DNA from: Naumovozyma dairenensis CBS 421 | Taxonomy: Eukaryota; Ascomycota; Saccharomycetes; Saccharomycetales; Saccharomycetaceae | Direction: 5' to 3' | Assembly (NCBI RefSeq): GCF_000227115.2 | Contig: NC_016484.1 | Span: forward strand, 496,001-560,000 | Length of the DNA stretch: 64,000 nucleotides | Shown: positions 10,726 through 20,926 of the stretch, one piece after another | Position numbering within the stretch: position 1 is the stretch's first letter | How the letters are laid out: every line of letters starts with the position of its first letter | Translations under genes and position numbers: made by a program | Notes under the pieces: model-generated | What the model saw: the letters and a program-made list of their open reading frames with translations, nothing else | Database searches by the model: none | Told to the model about the DNA's origin: nothing

Positions 10726-11162
10726 TATAGCTTTGGCTTCTTGTCCTTGCTACTCTTCTTCTCAAATACTAATGCTTTAACCATCTTATAAGTATGAAGT
10801 ATATATCTAAAATAAAGGAAACGGTGTCATCGCCCCTTATATTCCTACTTTGCTAACGCCGTCTTACAACCGTCGGCGGCTCTTCGAGAAATTTTCCAAT
10901 TTTTTTTTCACTTTTCAAAAAGGTAAACAATAACAAATAATAACAAACAATAACATTACATGGCATAAAATTATATTACATCTTGTCATATTTGTGTCCT
11001 ACTTTTATTCTACTCTATTTTTAAATCTACTCTTACAATCCAATAAGTAATTAAGTATACTACCACCTTTAAAATCACTGGATGTATAATTACCAATTCA
11101 GAACAAAAAAATCAGACGAAAAAACTACCTCATCATCTCCACTTTTATTCTCATAGAAAATT
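10726..11162. other. Divergent promoter region
   Basis: This stretch lies between the starts of the VPS73-type gene (minus) and the HD-domain gene (plus). It contains a GC-rich patch (CGCCGTCTTACAACCGTCGG, near 10858-10877) followed by a T-run, and AT-rich sequence with AACAATA repeats near 10926-10956. No gene or RNA is seen. Confidence 0.5.
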
Positions 11163-11852
11163 ATGACTATAACTCAAAAAGAAAACAACAACAACACAAT
11201 ATGGGATCCAAAGGATCATATCCCAGACGCAGTAACTGATTTCCTATTGTCTGCATTTTCTACTGCAAACAAGAATTCACCATTACCCTTCTTCACATTA
11301 GTTCAACAATTGAAACTACAAAAGAGAACAGGCTGGTTAGATTTCCAAATCATCCCATGTGAAAGCATAGCTGATCACATGTATAGAATGAGTTTAATGA
11401 CTATGATCATTAAGGATCCCCTGGTGAATCGTGATAGATGTGTGAAAATCGCATTGATTCATGATATTGCTGAATCTTTAGTTGGTGATATTACTCCCAT
11501 TGATCCGTTTGTTAATAAGGTAGAGAAACATAGAAGAGAATTGGCTACTATTGAACACCTTTGTAAGGAATTAATTAGTCCGTATAACGAGAAGGCTGGT
11601 AATGAGATTATGGAATATTGGTTGGAGTATGAAGAAGTTAGAACTTTGGAAGGAAGATACGTTAAAGATATCGATAAGTTTGAAATGTTATTACAATGCT
11701 TTGAATTTGAGAAACAATATAATGGTGAGAAAAACTTGCAAGAATTTTTCACTGCTGTAGATCTCATTAAAACAGAAGAGGTTAAGAGTTGGACTGATGA
11801 TTTGGTTAAACAAAGAAATCAGTTTTTCGCAAATGTGTCAAAAAGATCCTGA
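11163..11852 (+). CDS. HD-domain 5'-nucleotidase-like protein (YBR242W/YGL101W family)
   Basis: This 229-residue protein (S. cerevisiae duplicates: 238 and 215) carries the HD metal-dependent phosphohydrolase pattern. It has a His in ESIADHMYRMS, the HD pair in IALIHDIAESLVGDI, and a later Asp in YVKDIDKFEMLLQ. The family is related to bacterial YfbR and human HDDC2, which remove phosphate from deoxynucleoside monophosphates; that activity is inferred from the fold. The two yeast duplicates are hard to tell apart, so no symbol is given. It is convergent with ALG7 (113 bases between stops), the same arrangement as YBR242W-YBR243C. Confidence 0.88.
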   Translation: MTITQKENNNNTIWDPKDHIPDAVTDFLLSAFSTANKNSPLPFFTLVQQLKLQKRTGWLDFQIIPCESIADHMYRMSLMTMIIKDPLVNRDRCVKIALIHDIAESLVGDITPIDPFVNKVEKHRRELATIEHLCKELISPYNEKAGNEIMEYWLEYEEVRTLEGRYVKDIDKFEMLLQCFEFEKQYNGEKNLQEFFTAVDLIKTEEVKSWTDDLVKQRNQFFANVSKRS

Positions 11853-11965
11853 TACGCACTAAAGAAATTGGATTTTCTACAAAAAATGTATAATTTTATA
11901 TTAGGGTTGTTTATCTTTTATCTAGGATATGTAACAGAAGTATAATTTTAATGGCAAAAAATTAC

Positions 11966-13309
11966 CTACGTCCACAGGTTATCATGGTCAAAAAGTAAAG
12001 CACCAATTGCATGTCTACCAAATAACGCTGCTAATCCCACCATGAATTGTAATTGAAGAATTCTATTACAAAGCGCATCTTCTCTCATTGGTCCAAACCA
12101 TACGAGAGTTAAGTTAATTAGAGTCATATTTGAACAGCTTATAACTTTACTTTTATCCTTTGGATCGTATTCTAATTCAATCAAATGAAAAAAGGCCAAT
12201 GCTTTCAAAATTGTGATAAACCATAATTTTGGAGGATTGTCTACAAGGTTGGCACGAGAGGGATACATCAGTCCATCTTTAGCTTCAAACCGTGGCAACC
12301 TATGTCTTGGACATGGCACTATATTAAATAATTGCGGACATGAATAAATAAAGTTTAAGATTTGTGGAATAAACAGCATTAGCATTGTCTTCGAAAAATG
12401 TCCCAATATACCTACTACCGCGAACACCATTCCTGCAAAATAACAATAAGTGTCACCAACGAAGACTTTAGCAGGCCAACGGTTCCATTTCCAAAGAGCA
12501 AGTGAAACCCCTAGGAAGGGAATAATTAAAACTGCAGAAAATCTATGGGCAGCTATTCCATCTGGAGAACCCCAAGTTAAATACAAAATATCATTCAATA
12601 GCTCAAGGATACTAATCACGATACTTTGACCGACTTCTAATCCATTCACTCCAGCAAGGATATTGATAGAATTAGGACAGAAAATCCCCATAGCAGCCAT
12701 ATACACGTAATACAATCCGCCAAGATCAACAATTGTTGCAGTTAAATTGAAATACTTTTTAATGAACCCGGGAATCAACACATAAGTGACACCAAAATCA
12801 ACATAGTAAATCAACAATAATGGTAATGACCCAATAACAGGGAGGAAAAATTTATGTCTCCAACGTAAATCGAATAAATCATCTGCAATCCCAATCAGTA
12901 TAGTAGACTCTAAACATAGTATACTACTCAAATATTCAGACAACCTGTTATGTGGAAAAATACTTGCTGACATTGACGAATCTTCAACAGATGGTCCTCT
13001 TTGACCACCTCCAGTAGTTGATACAATCATATACTTGTAGAAGATGAAGGGTATATAGGATAACATAACAAATAAGTATACTGTAGCAGAAACGGCACCA
13101 ATTGTTTCCGGAAGGACTGGTTTCCCTGGCTTACTGAGATCTTTACCGAACAGCCCAATCTTAATAAATGAAGGACCCACTCTAGGTATAAGCCAATTGG
13201 TGACGAAATATCCTAGGATGGAGAACCCAATGGCAGCGATAACGGCAGAATTTTGTTTGGAACAATATATTAATATCACCGCTAGAAGTACTAGTAACTT
13301 CTGAAACAT
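11966..13309 (-). CDS. ALG7: ALG7, UDP-GlcNAc:dolichol-P GlcNAc-1-P transferase
   Basis: This 447-residue ER membrane enzyme (S. cerevisiae Alg7 is 448) transfers GlcNAc-1-phosphate from UDP-GlcNAc to dolichyl phosphate. That is the first step in building the lipid-linked oligosaccharide for N-glycosylation. About ten hydrophobic segments are present. The family motifs IADDLFDLRWRHKFF (catalytic Asp pair), NSINILAGVNGLEVGQ and KVFVGDTYCYFAGMV are clear. Its neighbours, the HD-domain gene and ISW1, match YBR242W-YBR245C, except that GPX2 is absent. The start at 13309 is an ATG leading directly into the first hydrophobic segment. Confidence 0.96.
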   Translation of the reverse strand: MFQKLLVLLAVILIYCSKQNSAVIAAIGFSILGYFVTNWLIPRVGPSFIKIGLFGKDLSKPGKPVLPETIGAVSATVYLFVMLSYIPFIFYKYMIVSTTGGGQRGPSVEDSSMSASIFPHNRLSEYLSSILCLESTILIGIADDLFDLRWRHKFFLPVIGSLPLLLIYYVDFGVTYVLIPGFIKKYFNLTATIVDLGGLYYVYMAAMGIFCPNSINILAGVNGLEVGQSIVISILELLNDILYLTWGSPDGIAAHRFSAVLIIPFLGVSLALWKWNRWPAKVFVGDTYCYFAGMVFAVVGILGHFSKTMLMLFIPQILNFIYSCPQLFNIVPCPRHRLPRFEAKDGLMYPSRANLVDNPPKLWFITILKALAFFHLIELEYDPKDKSKVISCSNMTLINLTLVWFGPMREDALCNRILQLQFMVGLAALFGRHAIGALLFDHDNLWT

Positions 13310-13707
13310 TTTTCAAAAATTATATGTATGTGGCCTAATATTTTGTGAGTATTTCTTCAAAACCCCTTGCTAGTACACCCGGATGCTGAGTTTTCTATAA
13401 TAATAATTTATAAGTTATTTAAGTTGTAACTGTTTAAAGTTCGTAGTCTTCGAACGTTTTTCGTGTCCTTAATTCTGGAAAGTATAGTGGAAAGCCGGAA
13501 CAAAATCCGCCGCTAAGTCAAATTGGTCCGGCTAACGTCAAAAACAGCCTGTTTTTACCTTTTCTTGACATATTTATATTAAACATTAAACAAAACTAGA
13601 AACTACTAAGAAGGCCCTTGAAAAGGAGAAGAGTTTTCAAGTTATAAATCTATAGAATAATAATAATTACAATTTAGAACGTTTATATATAAAGAATTCT
13701 GAATTTT
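13310..13707. other. ALG7 promoter / ISW1 3' flank
   Basis: This is about 400 bases between two minus-strand genes. It holds a GC-richer patch with CCGGAA, CCGCCG and TCCGGCTAA near 13494-13535. In S. cerevisiae GPX2 lies in this interval; I see no remnant of it. Confidence 0.5.
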
Positions 13708-16700
13708 TTATGTGACTGTTGGTGTCTCCACATCTTCTTGTACATCCACAGCGTCAACTTTCTCGTCTATCAATCCTACAACGCCGTTTAAATCTGACGT
13801 TGCTTTCTTAATGGATCGGTCTTCTTCGATATTTGACGTATCATTTTCTTGTTCATATTCCTCTCTCATACGTTTACCACGTTCGTCTTCTTCTTCCATT
13901 CGTAGTTTCACTTCGTTAGTTAGTGCAATCGGTTGATTGAATTCACGTTCCAAACATTGTAATAAAACTTGAGTTCTCCTTGCTAATTCTGTACTAGTTT
14001 TACTTTTAAACCCAAAATCTATCTCAAACAATGGACAGTCCCTAATTTCATCCTTCATCAAGTCATATACGTCAGACCTATCAAGTCCATATTTGAACAA
14101 CATCAACAATAGGAAGACATCTTGCTCTTTGGAGAAATATTTTGGCGGGTGCAAAAATTCTAGCTCAAACATTGGATTTTGGTATTGTGCTAACTTTCGA
14201 CGTAAAGCTTCTTGTTGATATTTCAATTTATTAACTTTCTCCTCTTCAGTTTCTATTATCTTCAAATACTTCTCATAGTCTTCAAGCATTTCCAAATTAG
14301 CCCAAAATGCTTTGGCATATTCACGAACTTCTTCAACTGTTTTTGTTTGTTCAAGGTCCATAGCAATTGCCTGTATAGAATTTCTCCCATATTTGCCGGA
14401 AGCATTCACAAATTTTCTAAATTCAATTTTATTCCAGTTGGTAAACCCTTGCACTTCCCATTCTGCCTTTAATCGTTCTTCCTCCTCTGTCAAGGGTTGC
14501 GCATTTTCAACCGAAAGTCGTAACATATTCAATTTTTGCTCTTTCACATCTTCGGTCTCAGATAATGAATCTTCATTACCAAAGACGCTTTTGAAATCAT
14601 CCATAGTTGGTATATATCGGGCCTTCTTGGCATTCCAAAGACGCTCCTTTTCATACAGAACTTTTAATTGAACAGGTTGTAACTGATGAGAACTAAAATA
14701 ATGCAACTTTGGCATTCTAGTGTGAGAGGGAGTAGATGACCTTCCACCTGTTTGCAAAACATCTTTATAATACCCATCTACTGAATAATTTTCTTTTCTT
14801 TCTCTCTTAGCAGGATGAATCCATGTTGGATCAATGATATTCTTTTGAACTTTCTTCTTAAAATCTTGACCATTCCATTCGTATGCAGAGTCTTGATTGA
14901 ATTTTTGTAAATCATCCAAACCTAGAGATTCGTATTTTGCATTCAATGATTGCGTCTTGTTTTCAGATAGCGCTAGTATACTATCTAAATCAATGTCATC
15001 GGCAGCATCCGGATCTGGCTGAGGAGTATTTCTAGAACTTACAGCAGTTGAAGTAGATACAGAAGTCCCAGATTGAAAAACATCGGCAGCACCATGTTGA
15101 ATCATCGACAATAAAGCATCCTTGCTTTCCTTCTTAGTTTCCTTTTTCTTCTTTAATGAGGTTCGATTTTGTTGAATGACAAGTTGATCTAATCTTAACT
15201 TTTGTGTTGCTCGCTCAAGAATTTTCTCTTCCACAGAATTATTAGTCACTAACCTGAATACTCGTACTTGCTTTTTTTGGCCAATACGATGAGCTCTATC
15301 CATAGCTTGTAGGTCTGCTTGTGGATTCCAATCTGAATCATAAAGAACAACAATATTAGCGGAAGTTAGATTAATACCAAGACCACCGGCACGAGTCGTA
15401 AGCAAGAAAATGAATTTTTCAGAATCTGGTGCATTATAATCATCAATGGCTTGTATCCTATCCTCGTGATCAGTCGAACCATCAATTCTACAGTACTTGT
15501 AACCTCTGAAATAACAATAATCTTCTAAGATGTCTAAGACTCTTGACATCTGACTAAATATTAAAACTCTCGATCCTTCTTCTTTCATCTTCTTTAATAA
15601 CTTATCTAAAACCTTTAATTTAGCAGAATTGTAAATCAGATGTTCATCAGTTGTATATGGCGGACCTGGTTCTGCACCGTCGAAAAGGTAAGGGTGATTA
15701 CAACATTTCCTTAATTGCATGACTATATTTAATAATCTAGTCTTAGATTCTTTATTGACATTGGATCCATTAACTGCATCAATATCTTTCTCTAGAATTT
15801 GTTTATACCATTTTTTCTGCATTGAAGACATACCAACATAAAGATTCAATTCCTTCTTGGGCAATAATGAAGTTTCCACGTCATTTTTCAAACGACGTAA
15901 CAAGAAAGGTTGTAACACTGTATGTAATTGTTTGACAATTTTGTCTTGGTCATCTTCCGTAGTTTCTGAAGAGAACCACTCATCAAAATCTTGAGAATCT
16001 GCAAAAATATCCGGCAGTAAGAAATTTAATAGAGCCCATAATTCATGTAAATTATTTTGCAATGGTGTACCTGTTATCAGTAATCTATTACTAGACGTGA
16101 ATTCTCTTAACACTTGAGATAATAAGGATTCTTCATTTTTAATTCTATGAGCTTCATCGATAATAATGTATTGCCAGTCAAATTTCCTAAATGATGACTT
16201 TTCTTTAATAACAATTTCATAGGACGCAATCACAACGTCAAACTTACAAGGTAGTAATCTTTCTTTTACCAACTGATTTCTTTCATCTTTATCACCTTGT
16301 AAAATAAAGGCATCGACCTCAGGAGTCCATTTATTAATCTCTCTCAACCAATTATTCAATGTAGACTTTGGTGCAATGACAATAAATGGACCAGGGATTT
16401 TCTCTACATACCTTAAATATCCCAAGAATGAAATAGTTTGTAATGTTTTACCTAACCCCATTTCATCTGCCAATATCCCAGCTAATTTATAATGATGTAA
16501 TGAGATTAACCAATTTAAACCTTGAATTTGATAAGTTCTCAATTGCCCATTAATAAACCCGGGAGATTCTCTAAATTGGAATTCTACACCTTCCGTACCA
16601 TTTTCTAAGTCTGATTCCTCCTCTGCTTGTTCTTCTTCTTTCAATAATTCTGCGTCTTCTTCTCTTTCTGTCTTACGTCTTCTTCTATCACCATCGCTAG

Positions 16701-16962
16701 ACTTGCCTTTAAAAGCGTCATCATCCAGGGATTCAAGGACTTTTTTAAACTTAGGATCTTTCGAAGCCTTACTTTCAATAAAATGACGGAACAATCCACT
16801 TAATGATAATAAATGTTTAAATCTCTTAGTGGTTCCCTCGACATCGAAATGTTTACCATTAGCATTGGGAAGTAAATATTGTTTGGGTCCCCACTTTGGA
16901 ATAGGGTCACCTTCCTCTTTAAATGGAGTCAGACGATCTTGATATGATGTTTCATCCTCCAT
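13708..16962 (-). CDS. ISW1: ISW1, ISWI-family chromatin-remodeling ATPase
   Basis: This 1084-residue nuclear remodeler (S. cerevisiae Isw1 is 1129) slides and spaces nucleosomes. The SNF2 ATPase has the Walker A motif DEMGLGKTLQT, the DEAH box IIIDEAHRIKNE, the motif LLITGTPLQNNLHELWALL, and the helicase C-terminal motifs SRVLIFSQMSR and DRAHRIGQKKQVRVFRLV. A HAND-SANT-SLIDE module follows (for example SYEWNGQDF-type and EFRKFVNASGKYGRNSI segments). I use the ATG at 16960-16962 (MEDETSYQD); 29 codons upstream the frame would begin only at a TTG. The position between ALG7 and DPH7 separates ISW1 from its relative ISW2. It shares a 224-base divergent promoter with DPH7. Confidence 0.95.
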   Translation of the reverse strand: MEDETSYQDRLTPFKEEGDPIPKWGPKQYLLPNANGKHFDVEGTTKRFKHLLSLSGLFRHFIESKASKDPKFKKVLESLDDDAFKGKSSDGDRRRRKTEREEDAELLKEEEQAEEESDLENGTEGVEFQFRESPGFINGQLRTYQIQGLNWLISLHHYKLAGILADEMGLGKTLQTISFLGYLRYVEKIPGPFIVIAPKSTLNNWLREINKWTPEVDAFILQGDKDERNQLVKERLLPCKFDVVIASYEIVIKEKSSFRKFDWQYIIIDEAHRIKNEESLLSQVLREFTSSNRLLITGTPLQNNLHELWALLNFLLPDIFADSQDFDEWFSSETTEDDQDKIVKQLHTVLQPFLLRRLKNDVETSLLPKKELNLYVGMSSMQKKWYKQILEKDIDAVNGSNVNKESKTRLLNIVMQLRKCCNHPYLFDGAEPGPPYTTDEHLIYNSAKLKVLDKLLKKMKEEGSRVLIFSQMSRVLDILEDYCYFRGYKYCRIDGSTDHEDRIQAIDDYNAPDSEKFIFLLTTRAGGLGINLTSANIVVLYDSDWNPQADLQAMDRAHRIGQKKQVRVFRLVTNNSVEEKILERATQKLRLDQLVIQQNRTSLKKKKETKKESKDALLSMIQHGAADVFQSGTSVSTSTAVSSRNTPQPDPDAADDIDLDSILALSENKTQSLNAKYESLGLDDLQKFNQDSAYEWNGQDFKKKVQKNIIDPTWIHPAKRERKENYSVDGYYKDVLQTGGRSSTPSHTRMPKLHYFSSHQLQPVQLKVLYEKERLWNAKKARYIPTMDDFKSVFGNEDSLSETEDVKEQKLNMLRLSVENAQPLTEEEERLKAEWEVQGFTNWNKIEFRKFVNASGKYGRNSIQAIAMDLEQTKTVEEVREYAKAFWANLEMLEDYEKYLKIIETEEEKVNKLKYQQEALRRKLAQYQNPMFELEFLHPPKYFSKEQDVFLLLMLFKYGLDRSDVYDLMKDEIRDCPLFEIDFGFKSKTSTELARRTQVLLQCLEREFNQPIALTNEVKLRMEEEDERGKRMREEYEQENDTSNIEEDRSIKKATSDLNGVVGLIDEKVDAVDVQEDVETPTVT

Positions 16963-17186
16963 GATTATGGTTATATAGTAATCGACGCTTCTTTTTTTCA
17001 GTTGCTTGTGCTTCTTTTTTGTTTCTACCTGTGTTGTATATCTTTTCAACGAGCTGTAAATTGGCGTTTGTTTTGTTTAAGTGAAAAATTTCACTATGTA
17101 ACATTATATATAGTCTCAAAAAATGAAGGTTAAAAGGACGGTGATGAAATCAATTCATAGGAAGCTAAGAAGAATCTATAACTGAA

Positions 17187-18338
17187 ATGGAAGAATCGAA
17201 AGTGCTTGCTTGCACCAAATTAAAATATCCGCCATGTTGCTTACAAATATTTAAAAATAATGGTAAAAAGAAACGAATCATCCTAGGTACATATGAATTA
17301 AATAAAGAAACTGGATATCGAGTTGGTACATTGGATTTACTTGATGAAGATCTTCAACTTATTACATCTCAAGATACTTATGGTGCGGTTTTAGATTTGA
17401 AATTGAATCCGTTCGACAATTCACTTCTTGCTTCGGGACATTCTACTGGGAATATCATGCTATGGAAGGTGTCTTCAGAAACAGATGAATTGGTTTTACT
17501 AAGCAATTTACAAATATTTGAAACCGATAAATTGGTTACATCTTTACATTGGTCACCATTAGTGAAGAATTTCATGATGATAACGAATACAGCGGGAGAG
17601 ATGGCGACCATTGATATCGAAACGCAGATGATTTCTTCTTTTAATTCCGGACTAAGCAGCACATCTACCCATGTTGATACATTGACATGGAAAGAATATG
17701 AGGTTCAAGGTAAGCAGGAAAATGCAATTGCCTGTTTCCCAGACACATTTACGGGAAAACATGGATTAGAATGTTGGACTGCAGAATTTGGAGTATTGAG
17801 TCCATTTGAAAATGTTGTATTTACAGGAGGTGATGATGCCACAATAATGGCGCATGATTTACGTTCTAAGGGTTCCATTTGGAGTAATAATAGGATACAT
17901 GAGGCAGGGGTAGTTGGGATCAAATGTAGTACCCCCACTTTCCGTTCCAATAGGCCAATGTCTTTGATCACAGGCTCATATGACGATTATATCAGATCTT
18001 TCGATCTTCGAATGCTTGGAGATAATATATATCCAGGAGACAATATACCGGTAGCGCAATTAAGTAGCCGAAACTTGGGAGGAGGGGTATGGAGATTTAG
18101 TAACTGTCCAACGAATGGCGATGGAGAAGATATGGATAAGTTGTTAGTCTGTTGCATGTATGATGGTGCAAAGATAGTTTCTATAGACGAGAGTAATAAT
18201 GGAACAGAAGATTATTTCTTAGTTTCAAATTACTTAAAGACAGGGCATGAGTCGATGTGTTATGGTGGTGATTGGGATTCAGACTTCATAGCTACTTGTT
18301 CATTTTACGACAAGTCTGTCCAGAAGTGGAATCCGTGA
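17187..18338 (+). CDS. DPH7: DPH7 (RRT2), diphthine methylesterase, WD40 protein
   Basis: This 383-residue protein (S. cerevisiae Dph7 is 387) is a WD40 propeller. It acts late in diphthamide synthesis on elongation factor 2, removing the methyl ester from diphthine so that Dph6 can finish the modification. WD-like blades include NSLLASGHSTGNIMLW, ENVVFTGGDDATIMAHDLRS and SLITGSYDDYIRSFDLRM. It lies divergent to ISW1 and upstream of LSG1, matching YBR246W next to YBR245C. The start is the ATG at 17187. Confidence 0.93.
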   Translation: MEESKVLACTKLKYPPCCLQIFKNNGKKKRIILGTYELNKETGYRVGTLDLLDEDLQLITSQDTYGAVLDLKLNPFDNSLLASGHSTGNIMLWKVSSETDELVLLSNLQIFETDKLVTSLHWSPLVKNFMMITNTAGEMATIDIETQMISSFNSGLSSTSTHVDTLTWKEYEVQGKQENAIACFPDTFTGKHGLECWTAEFGVLSPFENVVFTGGDDATIMAHDLRSKGSIWSNNRIHEAGVVGIKCSTPTFRSNRPMSLITGSYDDYIRSFDLRMLGDNIYPGDNIPVAQLSSRNLGGGVWRFSNCPTNGDGEDMDKLLVCCMYDGAKIVSIDESNNGTEDYFLVSNYLKTGHESMCYGGDWDSDFIATCSFYDKSVQKWNP

Positions 18339-18723
18339 TGTTGCGGCCTAAACTCCAATAGTGGAATGTTTAAACTGAGTGCCACTCAAAGCAACATGCT
18401 GTATTCTATAAAGAACTTTAAAGATACGTAGAGCATTATACCTTTAGAAGTTAACCATTTGACTGATTGTATTATTTATCAGAGTTTGACTGTTATAATA
18501 GCTTGAGGTTTATAGAAAAAAGTTGATAACATATTACAATTAAATACGTAATCTATACTGCTATGGACAAATCTATATGAGATGGTCGATGATCACAATT
18601 ATCAACTAATTGAGTGGGAGGTCTTTTTTTCTCACTACAAAGGCAACGTACATATGTAGTAAACTAAGCTTTGAATATAATAAAATACATAGCATATTCA
18701 AACTAACATCCATATTTATTTCC

Positions 18724-18773
18724 TTTGTGACACACTTTCGCTATAAAGTGTCCGTTTATAAGTGTGTCACAAA
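18724..18773. repeat. Perfect 14-base inverted repeat with MSE-like arm
   Basis: TTTGTGACACACTT (18724-18737) and its exact reverse complement AAGTGTGTCACAAA (18760-18773) are separated by 22 bases. The right arm reads GTCACAAAA, which fits the middle sporulation element GNCRCAAAW bound by Ndt80/Sum1. It could be a paired protein-binding site or a hairpin in a transcript. The repeat is certain; the function is inference. Confidence 0.6.
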
Positions 18774-18814
18774 ATAATTAATGTGTCGCGAGATACCGAG
18801 TAACGGCGGTGGAA

Positions 18815-18831
18815 GAAAAATTTGCGATGAG
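18815..18831 (+). promoter_or_regulatory. RRPE plus PAC elements upstream of LSG1
   Basis: GAAAAATTT (18815-18823) is directly followed by GCGATGAG (18824-18831). These are the RRPE and PAC motifs that mark ribosome-biogenesis promoters in yeast, bound by Stb3 and Dot6/Tod6. They lie 164 bases upstream of the LSG1 start, which suits that gene's role. Confidence 0.75.
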
Positions 18832-18994
18832 ATGAAATTCCATTTTGATATAGCAAAAAGTGTAGGAACGCTAATGGAAAGTAGTTATTCAAGAAGATAT
18901 CTGTTTAACTAATACTGAAAGTCGTTCTATACCAACTCTTAAATATTCCTTAAATATCAATATTAAACTGAAGAAAAAATAAGGAAGAAAGAAA

Positions 18995-20926
18995 ATGCCG
19001 CCAAAAGAAGCCACAAGAAAATGGAAGGCCCCTAAAGGTCCCAAACCAATCCAACGTAGAAACAAAAATGCCATCGTGTTAGGTAGATCCATTGCCCATG
19101 CTCGTCAAAGAGAAAATGCAGTGGAATTTTTACCAGATGGTGAAATGAGATTTACCACTGATAAACACGAGGCAAACTGGGTGAAATTAAGATCCGTCAC
19201 GCAGGAAACCGCATTGGATGAATTCTTGAGTACTGCCGAGTTGGCTGATAAGGATTTCACTGCTGATAGGCATTCAAATGTGAAGATTATTCGTATGGAT
19301 AGTGGTGTAGATTCTGCTACTTCTCAGGGGTTCTCTTTAAGTAACGAACAACGTGGGATCTTAAACGCCAAGCAAAGATCATTGGCTAAGGATTTGATTG
19401 TACCAAGAAGACCATATTGGGATGAATCTATGACTAAATATCAATTAGAAAGACAAGAAAAGGAAGCCTTTTTGGAATGGAGAAGAAAATTGGCACATTT
19501 ACAAGAATCTAATGAAGATTTGCTTTTGACTCCGTTTGAAAGAAATATTGAAGTTTGGAAACAATTATGGAGAGTTGTAGAAAGATCAGATTTAGTTGTT
19601 CAAATTGTAGATGCAAGAGATCCTCTATTGTTTAGATCTGTTGATTTAGAAAGATATGTTAAGGAATTAGATGAAAGGAAACAAAATTTGTTACTAGTGA
19701 ATAAGGCAGACTTATTAACAAGGAAACAACGTATTGAATGGACTAAATATTTTAACTCTAAGGGTATTTCATTTACCTTTTACTCTGCTTTGAGAGCAAA
19801 TCAACTTTTAGAGTTACAAAATGAGTTAAGTGATGATTACAAACCAGGGCAATTCCAACATCAAGAAGAAGAAAACGATAAGGATGAAGATGAGGATGTT
19901 GATAAGGAAGTTCTTGATAAGATAAAAATTCTTACAATCGATCAGTTAGAAGAATTATTCCTATCGAAGGCGCCAAAGGAACCATTAGTGGAACCACTAC
20001 CGGGTCAAGATCCTATCTTACAAATTGGCTTAGTCGGTTACCCAAATGTTGGTAAATCTTCCACAATTAATTCTCTAGTAGGTGCCAAGAAAGTTTCAGT
20101 GTCAGCTACTCCAGGTAAAACTAAACATTTCCAAACTATTAAACTATCAGACTCCGTTCTATTATGCGATTGTCCCGGTTTAGTTTTCCCAAATTTTGCA
20201 TATAATAAAGGTGAATTGGTTTGTAATGGTGTTTTACCAATTGATCAATTACGTGATTTCATCGGGCCATGTACATTAGTTGCAGAAAGGATTCCTAAAT
20301 TTTTCATTGAAGCTGTATACGGTATTCATATCCAAACAAAATCTAAAGAAGAAGGTGGGAATGGTGAAATTCCAACTGCTCAAGAACTATTAGTCGCGTA
20401 TGCGAGAGCTCGTGGTTATATGACGCAAGGTTATGGTTCTGCTGATGAATCACGTGCAAGTCGTTATATATTAAAGGATTATGTGAATGGGAAACTACTA
20501 TATATTAACCCACCACCACATTTGGAAGATGAAACTCCATACACTACAGAGGAATGTCAAAAATTCAATGAAGAGTTATATACTTTCGAAAAATTACCTG
20601 AAAATAGACAAGAACAATTACGTGAAGCGGCTAAAGCAAAAGGTATCGATGTGCTTGATTTATCTCGTGATCTAAATAAACTTACATTCTCTCAACATAC
20701 TGGGGGTGATGAAATGAAAGAAGCTAAAGGTGTTACACATGGTGGTAAACAAGCTGCCTTATACAATGCTGCAGATGATCTTGATAGAGAATTTTTCCAA
20801 ATGAATAATATTGAAGGTAAATTGACTACACCATTCCATAAGACACAACAACAGGATGGTTCGAAAAAGCATAATAAAAGAAATAAAAAGGGTAAAAAGA
20901 AAGCTGCAATGATGAGTGACTACTAG
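18995..20926 (+). CDS. LSG1: LSG1, cytoplasmic GTPase for 60S subunit maturation
   Basis: This 643-residue protein (S. cerevisiae Lsg1 is 640) is a circularly permuted GTPase. The G4 motif NKAD (about residue 234) and G5 (YSALRAN) come before the P-loop GYPNVGKSS (about 347) and the G3 motif DCPG (about 391). Lsg1 releases the export adaptor Nmd3 from pre-60S particles in the cytoplasm. The N-terminus is basic (KWKAPKGPKPIQRRNKNA) and the C-terminus ends in a Lys-rich tail, as in the family. S. cerevisiae LSG1 is YGL099W on chromosome VII, whereas both neighbours here are chromosome II genes. The PAC/RRPE pair just upstream fits co-regulation with ribosome assembly. Confidence 0.96.
   Translation: MPPKEATRKWKAPKGPKPIQRRNKNAIVLGRSIAHARQRENAVEFLPDGEMRFTTDKHEANWVKLRSVTQETALDEFLSTAELADKDFTADRHSNVKIIRMDSGVDSATSQGFSLSNEQRGILNAKQRSLAKDLIVPRRPYWDESMTKYQLERQEKEAFLEWRRKLAHLQESNEDLLLTPFERNIEVWKQLWRVVERSDLVVQIVDARDPLLFRSVDLERYVKELDERKQNLLLVNKADLLTRKQRIEWTKYFNSKGISFTFYSALRANQLLELQNELSDDYKPGQFQHQEEENDKDEDEDVDKEVLDKIKILTIDQLEELFLSKAPKEPLVEPLPGQDPILQIGLVGYPNVGKSSTINSLVGAKKVSVSATPGKTKHFQTIKLSDSVLLCDCPGLVFPNFAYNKGELVCNGVLPIDQLRDFIGPCTLVAERIPKFFIEAVYGIHIQTKSKEEGGNGEIPTAQELLVAYARARGYMTQGYGSADESRASRYILKDYVNGKLLYINPPPHLEDETPYTTEECQKFNEELYTFEKLPENRQEQLREAAKAKGIDVLDLSRDLNKLTFSQHTGGDEMKEAKGVTHGGKQAALYNAADDLDREFFQMNNIEGKLTTPFHKTQQQDGSKKHNKRNKKGKKKAAMMSDY

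Larger units (their letters stand above)
18339..18994. other. DPH7-LSG1 intergenic region
   Basis: This holds the 14-base inverted repeat and the RRPE/PAC pair listed separately. The rest is AT-rich, with no tRNA or gene visible. Confidence 0.5.

Noticed and set aside
16963..17049. Longer N-terminus for ISW1
   Set aside because: The upstream part would start at a TTG and is a Lys/Thr-rich translation of the promoter; the first ATG is at 16962.
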